From the NCBI GenBank assembly GCA_022826825.1, contig JAJDUD010000044.1, positions 32,644 through 96,643 of the forward strand: a stretch of 64,000 nucleotides of DNA, read 5' to 3'. The position numbers and the translations under genes are program-made. A model generated the notes under the pieces. The model ran no database searches. It was given only the letters and a program-made list of their open reading frames with translations, and had not been told where the DNA came from. The DNA comes from Acidobacteriota bacterium. GTDB taxonomy: Bacteria; Acidobacteriota; Vicinamibacteria; Marinacidobacterales; Marinacidobacteraceae. This document shows positions 8,860-16,981 of the stretch, one piece after another. Numbering within the stretch: position 1 is the stretch's first letter; each line of letters starts with the position of its first letter.

Positions 8860-11787
8860 CTAGAAGGTCAGGCGGGCGCTCAGGCCGATGGTGCGGCCCT
8901 GGATCCACTCGATCGTCTTCAGGTAGTTGCCCCCCGCCGTGAAGAAGAAGTTCGTCTCCGCGGCGCCATTCAGGGCGTTGAAGAAGTCGAGGATGAACTG
9001 GACTTCCGCCGTGTCGCCAAGCGATACGCCCTTGTCCACCCGGAAATCGAGAATCGTCACAATCTCCGACCGGTTCGCGCTCATGTTGTCCAGGAAGACC
9101 GTCTGGCTGCCCACGTTGCCCACGTCCAGACTGACCAGCGGCGCCCAGTTGAAGCCGCTGACGTACCGCAGGGTGCCGGCCAGGCCGACATCGTAGGGCA
9201 ACACATACCGGGCGGCGCTCTTGAACTGCCAGTTCGTCAGGTCCTGAATGAGCGGAATGGAGCCGTACTGGTAGGTCCAGCCGACCCCGACCGGGTCCGT
9301 CGAGAGCGGACTGGTGCTCTGGCCCGGTGTCCGGCCCTCGTGACGCCACTGGTAGTCGAAGTAGGCGTTCCAGAAGAAGTTGTTCCGGAATCGGCGGTTC
9401 ACGCCCAGGGACACGGTGTTCCAGTTGAACTTGGTCTCGTCGGTCGGAGCGTTCGTATAGAGGTTCTGGCTCAGCGAAGCCCCGTCCGGAAGGTCGTAGA
9501 CCGTCAGGGTGGTGCCGCCGAAACCCGGATCGCCGAAACCGTGACCGGGCCCGCACGCCGCCGGACACGGGATCTGCTTGGCGTTCGTGAGGGTTCCGAT
9601 GCGCGCGATGTTCAGGTTGCCCCAGTCGCCGGTCTGGCGCTTGTGGACAAACGACGCCCGGACGCCGATGTCGGAGCCGATCTGGTGCTCGGCCGAGACG
9701 CTGATCTCGTCGACATACGGCTGCCAGGTGTCCGGATCCACGTCCGCGCCCACGGGAGCGGTGCGCTCGATGCCGAGCCCCGCGCCGGTGCTGCCACCCA
9801 GCCGGGTGCCGAGCTCGCTCACCCCGTCGAACAGCCCGTTCATGTTCTGGTCGAGGAACTCGTAGGTGACGGCCTTGTTGCCGCCCGGATTCGCCGCATC
9901 CATCCCGCTGTTCATGTTGTGGTAGTAGCGGCCGTAGTAGGCCTTGAACACCGAACGGCCCTCGCCGGTCAGGTCGTAGGTGAAGCCCAGCCGCGGGGCG
10001 ATGTTCCACCAGCTGATGATGTTGTCCTCGCCGGGCACTTCGCCGCCCGGGCCGAAGAGCAGCGGCAGCGCGGCGTGGACGTTCGGGTCCACGTCGGCGA
10101 TCTCGCGGAGGCAGCCGAGCGCGGCGTCACAGGGCCCGCCGGGAACGTTGTTGGAGCCCAGGTAGCCCATCCGCTGGCTCCCGTAGCGGACCCCGGCGCT
10201 GACCGTGAGCCGGTCGTTGATGGTCCACACGTCCTGGGCGTAGAGGTCCAGGTGGGTGTTCCGGTCGTAGTTGAAGTTCGGGAAGCTGTGGAACTGGATC
10301 TCGTTCACGTTCTGGGGCCGGGGCGGGTCCAGCGTGCTGTTGTCCAGGTAGCGAACGGCGCCCGAGTTGGCGTTCCAGCCGAACTGCGCCTCGTCGATCT
10401 GCCAGGCCCAGCCGAACTTGAAGTCGTGGCTGCCGGCTTCGGTCGGCAGGTAGTAGTTGAACTGGCCGGTCGTGTGCGGCTTCCAGCGGTTGAACGTGAA
10501 CGGCCGCCAGCCCGCGCCCGACCACTGGCCGGTGCCCGTGTCGATCCTCGGCGGCTTCGTCGCCGGATCCACCGCCGGCGTCATCGGCCAGCCGAAGCCC
10601 CAGTGGTTCACCTGGATGTTGCTGTAGAGGCGGTCGTTCCACACCCGCTGCCACTCGGACTTGTGGAGCCAAGTCCACGAGTCCTGGGCCAGGATGGACT
10701 CTGCCGGACGGACCGCCGACAGGCCCCGGAAGGGCTTCTGTTTCAGCGACCAGTGGTGGAAGGTGATGAACTGGTCCCGGTCGGTGATCTGCCAGTTCGC
10801 CTTCACCGTGAACATGTCGAAGTCGCCGAGGTCCGTGGCCTGGTCCTCGGGAACTCCCGAGATGATCCGGTCGATGACGAACCGGTTGTAGGCGGCGTAG
10901 AACCACGCCTTGTCCCGCACGATGGGGCCGCCGAGGTCGATGTGCGCCTCGTAGAACTCGATCACCGGGGCCTCCGTCCCGCCCCGGGCGCGCAGCTCGG
11001 AAGGCAGGTTGTTGGCGATCATGTCCGGCGGCTCGTAGGCGAAGTGCTCGGTCCCGGAGAAGTCGTTACCGCCGCTCTTCCACACCGCGTTCACCTGCGC
11101 GCCGGAGGAGCTCATCTCCACGTCGGCGCCCTGCGCGGACACCTGGAACTCGCCGATCGCGTAGAAGTCGTAGTAGCCGCCGGCCCAGCCGATGCCCTCG
11201 GTGGTGTTGACCCCGTCGTTGAGGATGACGTTCTGTCCCCGGACCCCGAAGGTCTCGTAGCCGGTCTGCTGGCTCTTGTGGGAACCGCCGACGTCGTAGC
11301 CCGTCATGCGCACACCCGGGGTCTGCTGCAGGACGGCCCACATGTCGGTCGCCGAGGGAACGTCCTCGAGCTGCGTGGTGTCAAACGTCGCGGATACGCC
11401 GGTGGTCTTGACGTCGACCACCGGGGACTCGCCGGTCACCGTGACGGTTTCGGCCACCGTCGCGATGTCCATGGTGGCGTTCACCTCGAAGGTCGAGCCG
11501 CCGACCACGATGACGTCCTCGAAGACGACGGTCTGGAAACCGCCGAGCTCGAAGGTCAGGTTGTAGCTGCCGCCGACCAACTGCGCGAACCGGTAGGAGC
11601 CGTCCACGTCGGTGGTGAACGTCCGGGGCGCGACGAGTTCCTCGGACTCGAGGGTGACCGTCACGCCGGGGAGGACAAGCCCCTGCGCGTCGCTCGCGGC
11701 GCCCTCGAGCCGTCCATATTGCTGCTGACCGAGCGCCGCCACGGGCCACGCCACCAGCAGGGCAAGGAGGATGATCTTTCTCTTCAT
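8860..11787 (-). CDS. TonB-dependent receptor with N-terminal carboxypeptidase-regulatory domain
   Basis: Outer-membrane receptor of 975 residues. ATG at 11787 is preferred over the in-frame ATG at 11802 because GGGAGG lies eight bases before it and the protein then starts with a normal signal peptide (MKRKIILLALL, cleavage after ALG). Residues about 22-110 form the CarboxypepD_reg beta-sandwich (GRLEGAASDAQG, DVDGSYRF). A plug domain follows (about 115-250, FGVRGQNVILNDG), then a beta-barrel ending in Phe. This architecture is typical of Acidobacteriota Oar-like receptors. No substrate-specific genes are adjacent. A perfect palindrome sits just upstream and may be an operator. Confidence 0.93.
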   Translation of the reverse strand: MKRKIILLALLVAWPVAALGQQQYGRLEGAASDAQGLVLPGVTVTLESEELVAPRTFTTDVDGSYRFAQLVGGSYNLTFELGGFQTVVFEDVIVVGGSTFEVNATMDIATVAETVTVTGESPVVDVKTTGVSATFDTTQLEDVPSATDMWAVLQQTPGVRMTGYDVGGSHKSQQTGYETFGVRGQNVILNDGVNTTEGIGWAGGYYDFYAIGEFQVSAQGADVEMSSSGAQVNAVWKSGGNDFSGTEHFAYEPPDMIANNLPSELRARGGTEAPVIEFYEAHIDLGGPIVRDKAWFYAAYNRFVIDRIISGVPEDQATDLGDFDMFTVKANWQITDRDQFITFHHWSLKQKPFRGLSAVRPAESILAQDSWTWLHKSEWQRVWNDRLYSNIQVNHWGFGWPMTPAVDPATKPPRIDTGTGQWSGAGWRPFTFNRWKPHTTGQFNYYLPTEAGSHDFKFGWAWQIDEAQFGWNANSGAVRYLDNSTLDPPRPQNVNEIQFHSFPNFNYDRNTHLDLYAQDVWTINDRLTVSAGVRYGSQRMGYLGSNNVPGGPCDAALGCLREIADVDPNVHAALPLLFGPGGEVPGEDNIISWWNIAPRLGFTYDLTGEGRSVFKAYYGRYYHNMNSGMDAANPGGNKAVTYEFLDQNMNGLFDGVSELGTRLGGSTGAGLGIERTAPVGADVDPDTWQPYVDEISVSAEHQIGSDIGVRASFVHKRQTGDWGNLNIARIGTLTNAKQIPCPAACGPGHGFGDPGFGGTTLTVYDLPDGASLSQNLYTNAPTDETKFNWNTVSLGVNRRFRNNFFWNAYFDYQWRHEGRTPGQSTSPLSTDPVGVGWTYQYGSIPLIQDLTNWQFKSAARYVLPYDVGLAGTLRYVSGFNWAPLVSLDVGNVGSQTVFLDNMSANRSEIVTILDFRVDKGVSLGDTAEVQFILDFFNALNGAAETNFFFTAGGNYLKTIEWIQGRTIGLSARLTF

Positions 11788-11802
11788 GTTGCTGCCTCCC
11801 AT

Positions 11803-11820
11803 GGTTCAATCCATTGAACC
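11803..11820. promoter_or_regulatory. Perfect palindrome upstream of TonB receptor gene
   Basis: GGTTCAAT-CC-ATTGAACC, 8-bp arms, centred about 25 bases before the receptor start codon. Size and symmetry fit a dimeric repressor site or a leader hairpin covering the ribosome site. No matching second copy was seen. Confidence 0.5.
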
Positions 11821-12068
11821 CATTGACGGGACTATTTGAATGCAATGTTGAAACTGGACGCAAACGTGACACCCGGCGTTGGCCGCCGCCGGAAGCGGAG
11901 GGAAACGGCCCCTCCGCAGGCGCCCCCAGCGACCCGAACTTCCCGGCCGCCACCCCGGATCCGCAGCGCCTTCATCCGGACCGCCGCGCCCCGGCCGCAT
12001 TGCAAATCGGGGCCCATCCGCTTACGTTTGTCCGCTCGTGGTCTCATGCCGTGGGACCGCCGACCCCC

Positions 12069-12833
12069 ATGCGTCTCGCAGGCAAGCGCGCCCTCGTCAC
12101 CGGGGGCTCCCGGAGCATCGGCCGGGGCATCGCCCTCGGCCTCGCCCGCGAGGGGGCGGACGTCGCGGTGGGCTACCGCGGCAGCCGCGCGGACGCCGAG
12201 AGCGCCGTCCGCGAGATCGAGGCGCTGGGGCGGCGGGCCTCTGCCGTCCAGGGCTCCACCGACTCCCAGGCGGACGTGGAGCGCATCGTCGCCGGGGCGC
12301 ACGACTTCCTGGGCGGCCTCGACATCCTGGTGAACAACGCCGGGGTCCTGAAGCGGACGCCTCTCCTCGAGATCACGGAGGAGGAGTGGGACGCCATCCT
12401 CGACGTCAACCTGAAGGGCTACTTCCTGGTCGGCCAGGCGGCCGCCCGCCGCATGATCGCGGACGGGACGCCGGGCGCCATCGTCAACGTGTCCTCCGCC
12501 GGACAGGCGGTGGCCGCCCCGAACCTCACCCACTACTGCGTGTCGAAGGCCGGCGTCGAGATGCTCACCAAGCAGCTCGCGCTCGAGCTCGCGCCGCACA
12601 AGATCCGGGTGAACGCCATCGCCCCGGGCCTGATCGAGACCGACATGAACCGGGCCGACATCGCCCGGGAGGACTTCCGGAAGCGCCGGCTCGCCCGCAT
12701 CCCGCTCGGGGAGATCGGCGTCCCCGACGACCTCGTGGCGGCCGTGGTGTACCTCGCGTCGAACGACGAGGCCCGCCTCGTGACCGGCGCCAGCCTGTTC
12801 ATCGACGCCGGCCAGACCATCTGGGGCGCCTGA
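12069..12833 (+). CDS. Short-chain dehydrogenase/reductase (FabG-like)
   Basis: Classical SDR of 254 residues, the normal family length. TGGSRSIGRG (residues 11-20) binds NAD(P), NNAG is at 89-92, and the catalytic set N114, S143, Y156 (YCVSK) and K160 is complete. The C-terminal VTGASLFIDAG is typical of glucose-1-dehydrogenase and 3-oxoacyl-reductase subfamilies. An SDR motif set does not fix the substrate. The frame is open far upstream, but ATG at 12069 matches the family's N-terminus. It is not obviously in an operon; a toxin-antitoxin pair follows on the same strand. Confidence 0.9.
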   Translation: MRLAGKRALVTGGSRSIGRGIALGLAREGADVAVGYRGSRADAESAVREIEALGRRASAVQGSTDSQADVERIVAGAHDFLGGLDILVNNAGVLKRTPLLEITEEEWDAILDVNLKGYFLVGQAAARRMIADGTPGAIVNVSSAGQAVAAPNLTHYCVSKAGVEMLTKQLALELAPHKIRVNAIAPGLIETDMNRADIAREDFRKRRLARIPLGEIGVPDDLVAAVVYLASNDEARLVTGASLFIDAGQTIWGA

Positions 12834-12870
12834 ACCCGAACAGCCGCCGCCCGGACGGCGAGAGATTGGA

Positions 12871-12904
12871 CATGCGTTCTGCATGTTGTCATGCTCATCG
12901 CATG
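12871..12904. promoter_or_regulatory. Twin inverted repeats at the antitoxin start
   Basis: CATGC-GTTCT-GCATG (12871-12885) and CATGC-TCATC-GCATG (12890-12904) are two perfect 5-bp inverted repeats with the same 5-base spacer, 19 bases centre to centre. The second covers the antitoxin start codon. RHH antitoxins of this type bind paired inverted repeats, so this is the likely autoregulatory operator. Confidence 0.7.
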
Positions 12905-13132
12905 AATCGGAACATCCAGATCCGCAACGTCCCGCCAGCGACCCATCGGCGCCTGAAGGCGCGGGCCGCCGCCGAGGGGTTCACCATGTCGGGCTATCTG
13001 CTGCGGATGATCAACGCGCACCTGGAGCGGCCGAGCCGCCGGGACGTGCTGGATCGCATCCGCGCTCGACCCGTCTTCGAGCCGGACGTGGACCTCGCCG
13101 AGATCCTTCGGGAAGGCCGCGAGGCGCGCTGA
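12902..13132 (+). CDS. RHH antitoxin of a PIN toxin-antitoxin pair (FitA/VapB-like)
   Basis: 76-residue DNA-binding antitoxin. The N-terminus, NIQIRNVPPATHRRLKARAA, is the FitA-type ribbon-helix-helix pattern (IRNVP..). The C-terminal half, roughly residues 45-76, is charged and should wrap the toxin. It ends with a TGATG junction, so its stop overlaps the toxin ATG by one base, the normal arrangement for these pairs. Family call is firm from motif and context. Confidence 0.88.
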   Translation: MNRNIQIRNVPPATHRRLKARAAAEGFTMSGYLLRMINAHLERPSRRDVLDRIRARPVFEPDVDLAEILREGREAR

Positions 13133-13518
13133 TGGTGCTCGACGCGTCCGCAGCGGTGGAGTTGGTGCTGCGGACCCCGGGCGGCGTGCGGCTCGCCAGG
13201 CGGCTCGAGACCGGTGAGCCGGTTCACGCGCCTCATCTGATCGACATCGAGGTGGCGCACGCGTTGCGCAAACTGGTGCTGACGGGGCTGCTGGACGCAC
13301 GGCACGGCGCCGAGGCCTTGCGGGATCTGGCCGATCTGGACATCGACCGGCACACGCACACGCTGCTGCTCGATGGCGTCTGGCACTGGCGACATAACCT
13401 GACTGCCTACGACGCGGCCTATGTCGTGCTCGCGGAAGTCCTTGGGCAGACACTGGTGACCGGAGACGCCCGGTTGGCGGCGGCCCCGAATCTCCCCATT
13501 GATGTCGAGCGGGTCTGA
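13132..13518 (+). CDS. PIN-domain ribonuclease toxin (VapC family)
   Basis: 128-residue PIN domain with the four acidic metal ligands: D4 (LDAS), E40 (DIEVAH), D94 (AYDAAY) and D112 (TGDARL). Members cleave RNA, commonly tRNA, and are silenced by the cognate antitoxin encoded just upstream. The last 17 bases overlap the start of the TRAP solute-binding gene, so read-through into the transporter is possible. Confidence 0.9.
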   Translation: MVLDASAAVELVLRTPGGVRLARRLETGEPVHAPHLIDIEVAHALRKLVLTGLLDARHGAEALRDLADLDIDRHTHTLLLDGVWHWRHNLTAYDAAYVVLAEVLGQTLVTGDARLAAAPNLPIDVERV

Positions 13519-14572
13519 ACCGGGACGCCCCGGGCGCGGTCCATCGCGGGCGCGGGCGCTCATCGGTCTGGCGATCCTCGCGACTCTCCTGGCGTCGTGC
13601 GGCGGCGGGAACGGTGATTCCAGACCGGCCACCTGGACCGTCCGGTTCTCCCACGTGCTCTCGACCGGCTCGGAGTTCCACCTCATGGCGGAGCGCTTCC
13701 GGGACCTCATGGACGAGCGCACCGGCGGGCGGTTCCGGGTCGTCATCTACCCGTCGGGGCAGCTCGGCGGCGAGCGGGTGGCCTTCGAGCAGATCCAGGC
13801 CGGCGCGGTGCAGGTGGCGATCACGGGCACCCCCGTGCTCTCCGGCTGGGTGCCGGAGAGCCAGGTGTTCGACCTCCCGTTCCTCTTCGAGACCCGGGAC
13901 CACGGGCTCCGGGTGATGCAGGGCGCCATCGGGGACTGGTGGCGGGACCTCCTCCTCGAGCGCACCGGAGTCCGCTCGCTCGGGTTCCTCGACTACGGGT
14001 TCCGCCACGTCTACAACCGCCGGGGACCCGTCGAGACGCCCGCGGATCTCGCCGGCCTCAAGCTGCGGGTCCTCCAGAACGCCACGTATCTCGCGGCCTA
14101 CTCCGCGCTGGGCGTCCAGGCGACCCCGATGAACTACGGCGAGGTCTATTCGGCCCTCCAGCAGGGCGTCATCGACGGCGGGGAGGCGAACGCGATCGGG
14201 TTCGTGAGCAGCCGGCTCCACGAGGTGGCGAAGTTCTACAGCTTCACCTCCATCACCTACAACCCGATCACGCTGCTCGTGAACGAGCCGTTCTACCGGT
14301 CGCTACCGCCGGATGTCCGGGAGCTTGTGGACCGCTCGGCAGCCGATGCGCTCGCTTACCAGAGCGAGGTCGCGCGCCGCATGGAGGCGGACGCCATCGA
14401 GGAGATGCGGGCGAACGACGTCGAGATCTCCCGCCCCGACCTCGCTCCCTTCGCGCCCGCCGTCCGGCCCCGGATCTGGGATGAGCTGGCCGCCCGGCTG
14501 CCGGACGGCGAGGCACTGATCGCGCGGCTGGTCGCGGAAGGAGCGCCGGCCCTGGAGGGAAGGAGCCAATGA
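13502..14572 (+). CDS. TRAP transporter solute-binding lipoprotein (DctP family)
   Basis: Periplasmic ligand-binding component, 356 residues. ATG at 13502 gives a charged N-terminus, a hydrophobic stretch and the lipobox LLASC with Cys33. The DctP fold is recognisable by FSHVLSTGSEFHLMAERF near the mature N-terminus, the GGERVAFEQIQAGAVQVA segment, and GLKLRVLQNATYL, which carries the conserved Arg that pairs with substrate carboxylate. The ligand is therefore likely an organic acid. The start overlaps the upstream vapC-like gene. The membrane subunits follow, but only after about 650 bases of repeats. Confidence 0.93.
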   Translation: MSSGSEPGRPGRGPSRARALIGLAILATLLASCGGGNGDSRPATWTVRFSHVLSTGSEFHLMAERFRDLMDERTGGRFRVVIYPSGQLGGERVAFEQIQAGAVQVAITGTPVLSGWVPESQVFDLPFLFETRDHGLRVMQGAIGDWWRDLLLERTGVRSLGFLDYGFRHVYNRRGPVETPADLAGLKLRVLQNATYLAAYSALGVQATPMNYGEVYSALQQGVIDGGEANAIGFVSSRLHEVAKFYSFTSITYNPITLLVNEPFYRSLPPDVRELVDRSAADALAYQSEVARRMEADAIEEMRANDVEISRPDLAPFAPAVRPRIWDELAARLPDGEALIARLVAEGAPALEGRSQ

Positions 14573-15221
14573 CACGGCTCCAGGCAGGAGCGCCGGCCTC
14601 CAGGCCGGCATCGCCCCCGCTACGGTGAAAATGCAGTCCGGCGGGTCGGCCGAGCGGCTCGATGGCACCGCCGGCCGGGAACGCCGACCTCCGGTCGGCA
14701 CAGCGGGCCGACGGCCCGCGGGCTACGTGCCGCAAGTCGTCGCGGGCGACAGAGGTCCGGGAGCGTCCCCTCCGGCCGGTTGCACCGAGAGGGAACCGAC
14801 CCGCCGGTCGGCGCCGTGCCGTGCGCTGCGCGGTCGCGCAGCGCGTGCCGACCAGAGGTCAGTTGCTATGAAAATGCAGCCCGGAATGCAGAAACGGCTT
14901 GGAACGCCGGCCCCCACCGGGAGAACTGGCCTCCGGTCGGCACCGCCCGCCGGAGGCGGGCGAACCTGTACCTGCTGCCCGCGGGGTTCGCACGATGCGG
15001 CCTGCCAGCGCCATCTGGTCCCGGGGCGTTACGTGGTTGCGGCCCTCCGGGCCGCGTGCCGACCGGAGGTCGGCGTTCCAAGCCGTTTCCGCCGTTTTCA
15101 TGCCCGGCGGGGTGCGTAGGAGGACGCGCGCATGGGCGTTTCTCCCGGTGGGGGCGCGAAGCGAGGCGAAACTCACCACCGCAACCGCCCTCACCGCCCG
15201 CGGCCAGGGATGGCATAAGCC
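14573..15221. repeat. Repeat-filled gap inside the TRAP locus
   Basis: No gene. Contains at least five dispersed hairpin repeats, including a clean pair GCGGCCC-TCC-GGGCCGC (15039-15055) plus GCCGACC-GGA-GGTCGGC (15058-15074). Bases 14697-14860 are an inverted copy, roughly 85% identical by eye, of 21690-21853. Shorter shared blocks include CCCCCACCGGGAGAACTGGC, also near 26346, and TTTTCATGCCCGGCGGGGTGCG-like sequence near 15093 and 26403. Confidence 0.75.
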
Positions 15222-15689
15222 ATGAAACGCCTCAATCAGGTCCTGGTCACCCTCGAGACGTACGCAGCCGGCGCGCTGGTGATCACGGTGTGCGTCGTGG
15301 TGCTCCTCCAGGTGCTGATGCGCTACCTCTTCGCGACGCCGAATCCCTGGAGCGAGGAGCTCTCGCGCTTCGCCTTCATCTGGGTCTCGCTGCTGGGGGC
15401 GTCGCTGGCGGTGGAGCACCGGGCCCACTTCGGGTTCGACCAGGTCACGAAGAAGCTGGCCCCGCGAGCGCGGCGCGCCGTGGAGCGGTCCGCCTGGGCC
15501 GTGGTCCTTGCTTTTTCCCTGGTCCTCATCGCGACCGGAATCGCCCTGATGGACCTCACGCTCGGTGAGCGTTCGCCGGCGCTGAACCTGCCGATCGCAC
15601 TCGTCTATGCGGCGGCGCCGGTGTCGGGACTGCTGATGGCGATCCACCTGCTCGCGGGACGGAGCGGCAGCGGCGAGGAGACCCACTGA
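15222..15689 (+). CDS. TRAP transporter small permease (DctQ family)
   Basis: 155-residue inner-membrane protein with four predicted transmembrane segments at about 15-35, 48-65, 88-108 and 125-145. The NPWSEELSRFAFIWVSLLGA block is diagnostic of DctQ. It ends in a TGATG junction with the large permease, so the two are translationally coupled. No strong ribosome site precedes its ATG. Confidence 0.92.
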   Translation: MKRLNQVLVTLETYAAGALVITVCVVVLLQVLMRYLFATPNPWSEELSRFAFIWVSLLGASLAVEHRAHFGFDQVTKKLAPRARRAVERSAWAVVLAFSLVLIATGIALMDLTLGERSPALNLPIALVYAAAPVSGLLMAIHLLAGRSGSGEETH

Positions 15690-16963
15690 TGGGCGGCCTC
15701 CTCGTCGGCGCCTTCGGCGCGCTGGTGCTGGCCGCGGTGCCCATCGGCTTCGCGCTCGCGACCGCCGCCGTCATCGCCATCGTGGCGGCGGACCTCCCGC
15801 TCGTCCTCGTTCCGCAGCAGATCGTCGCGGGGATGGACTCCTTCCCCATGCTCGCCGTGCCGCTCTTCATCCTGGCCGGCTTCCTGATGGACGTCGGCGG
15901 GATCAGCCGCCGGCTGGTGACGCTCGCGCGGTCGCTCGTGGGACACCTCCCCGGAGGGCTCGGGCAGGTGGTCATCCTGGCCGAGATGTTCTTCTCGGGA
16001 GTCTCGGGGTCCACCTCCGCGGACGCGGCCGCGATCGGCGGGATCATGGTGCCCCAGCTCACCGCGAACGGATACAGCCGGGAGCGCTCCACCGCGATCG
16101 TCTCGGCCGCCTGCGGGATGGGGATCCTGATCCCGCCGGCCATCGTGATGGTCATCTACGGAGTGATCGGGGGCGTCTCCATCGGCGCCCTGTTCGTCGC
16201 CTCCATCGCGCCCGCCCTCCTGATCGCCGCGGGCCTGATGGCGCAGATTGGCTGGCAGGCGCGGCGGCAGGGATGGCCGGCCGGCGAGCGCGCCTCCTTC
16301 GCCGAAGTCCGGCGCGCCGGGATCGACGCCGTACTCCCGCTCTTCATGATCGTGGTCATCCTGGGCGGCATCCGCTTCGGGTTGTTCACACCGACGGAGG
16401 CCGCCGCGGTCGCCGTCGCCTACGCGCTGCTGCTGGCGGGGCTCGTCTACCGGTCCCTGACCATCCGCGAGCTCTGGGACAAGATCGTCCAGACCGCCGT
16501 GGTCTCGGGGATGGTGCTCTTCGTGGTGGGCGCCGCGCGCCTCCTGGGCTGGGTCCTCGCCGTCGAGGAAGTGCCCCAGGCGCTCGCGTCCTCGGTGGTG
16601 GGACTGGGCGGCGGCGCGGCCGGCTTCCTGGTTCTCACGATCCTCGTCTTCCTGCCGCTCGGCGCCATCCTCGAGGGCGTGCCGGCGGTGGTCATGCTGA
16701 CGCCGATCCTGCTGCCCATCGCGCGCCAGCTCGGGATCGACCCCGTGCACTTCGGCGCCGTCATCGTGGCGACCCAGGGCATCTCCGTGTTCCTGCCCCC
16801 GGTGGGGGTGAGCCTGCTGGTGGCCTGCTCGGTGGGAGGGGTCGAACCGGCCCGGGTCGCCCGTCCGCTCGCGCCCTACCTGGCGCTCATGCTGGCGCTC
16901 ACCCTGGTCATCGCGTTCCTTCCGGAGGTCGTGCTCTTCCTGCCCAACCTGCTCGGGTACTGA
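15689..16963 (+). CDS. TRAP transporter large permease (DctM family)
   Basis: 424-residue membrane protein of the normal DctM length with about twelve hydrophobic segments. Signature stretches include FFSGVSGSTSADAAAIG and the late GVPAVVMLTPILLPIARQLG and GISVFLPPVGVSLLVA segments. Together with DctQ and the DctP lipoprotein it forms a sodium-driven importer, probably for a carboxylate. Followed 18 bases later by a GltS-like symporter on the same strand. Confidence 0.94.
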   Translation: MGGLLVGAFGALVLAAVPIGFALATAAVIAIVAADLPLVLVPQQIVAGMDSFPMLAVPLFILAGFLMDVGGISRRLVTLARSLVGHLPGGLGQVVILAEMFFSGVSGSTSADAAAIGGIMVPQLTANGYSRERSTAIVSAACGMGILIPPAIVMVIYGVIGGVSIGALFVASIAPALLIAAGLMAQIGWQARRQGWPAGERASFAEVRRAGIDAVLPLFMIVVILGGIRFGLFTPTEAAAVAVAYALLLAGLVYRSLTIRELWDKIVQTAVVSGMVLFVVGAARLLGWVLAVEEVPQALASSVVGLGGGAAGFLVLTILVFLPLGAILEGVPAVVMLTPILLPIARQLGIDPVHFGAVIVATQGISVFLPPVGVSLLVACSVGGVEPARVARPLAPYLALMLALTLVIAFLPEVVLFLPNLLGY

Positions 16964-16981
16964 GGGGTTCCCACGGGAACG

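Noticed and set aside
12540..14220. Minus-strand open frame of over 500 codons
   Set aside because: It lies opposite a clear SDR, toxin-antitoxin pair and TRAP gene and has shadow-frame composition.
14600..15690. Overlapping open frames across the TRAP repeat gap
   Set aside because: Their peptides are translations of the dispersed repeat (for example ERRPPVGTA and AFQAVSAVF).
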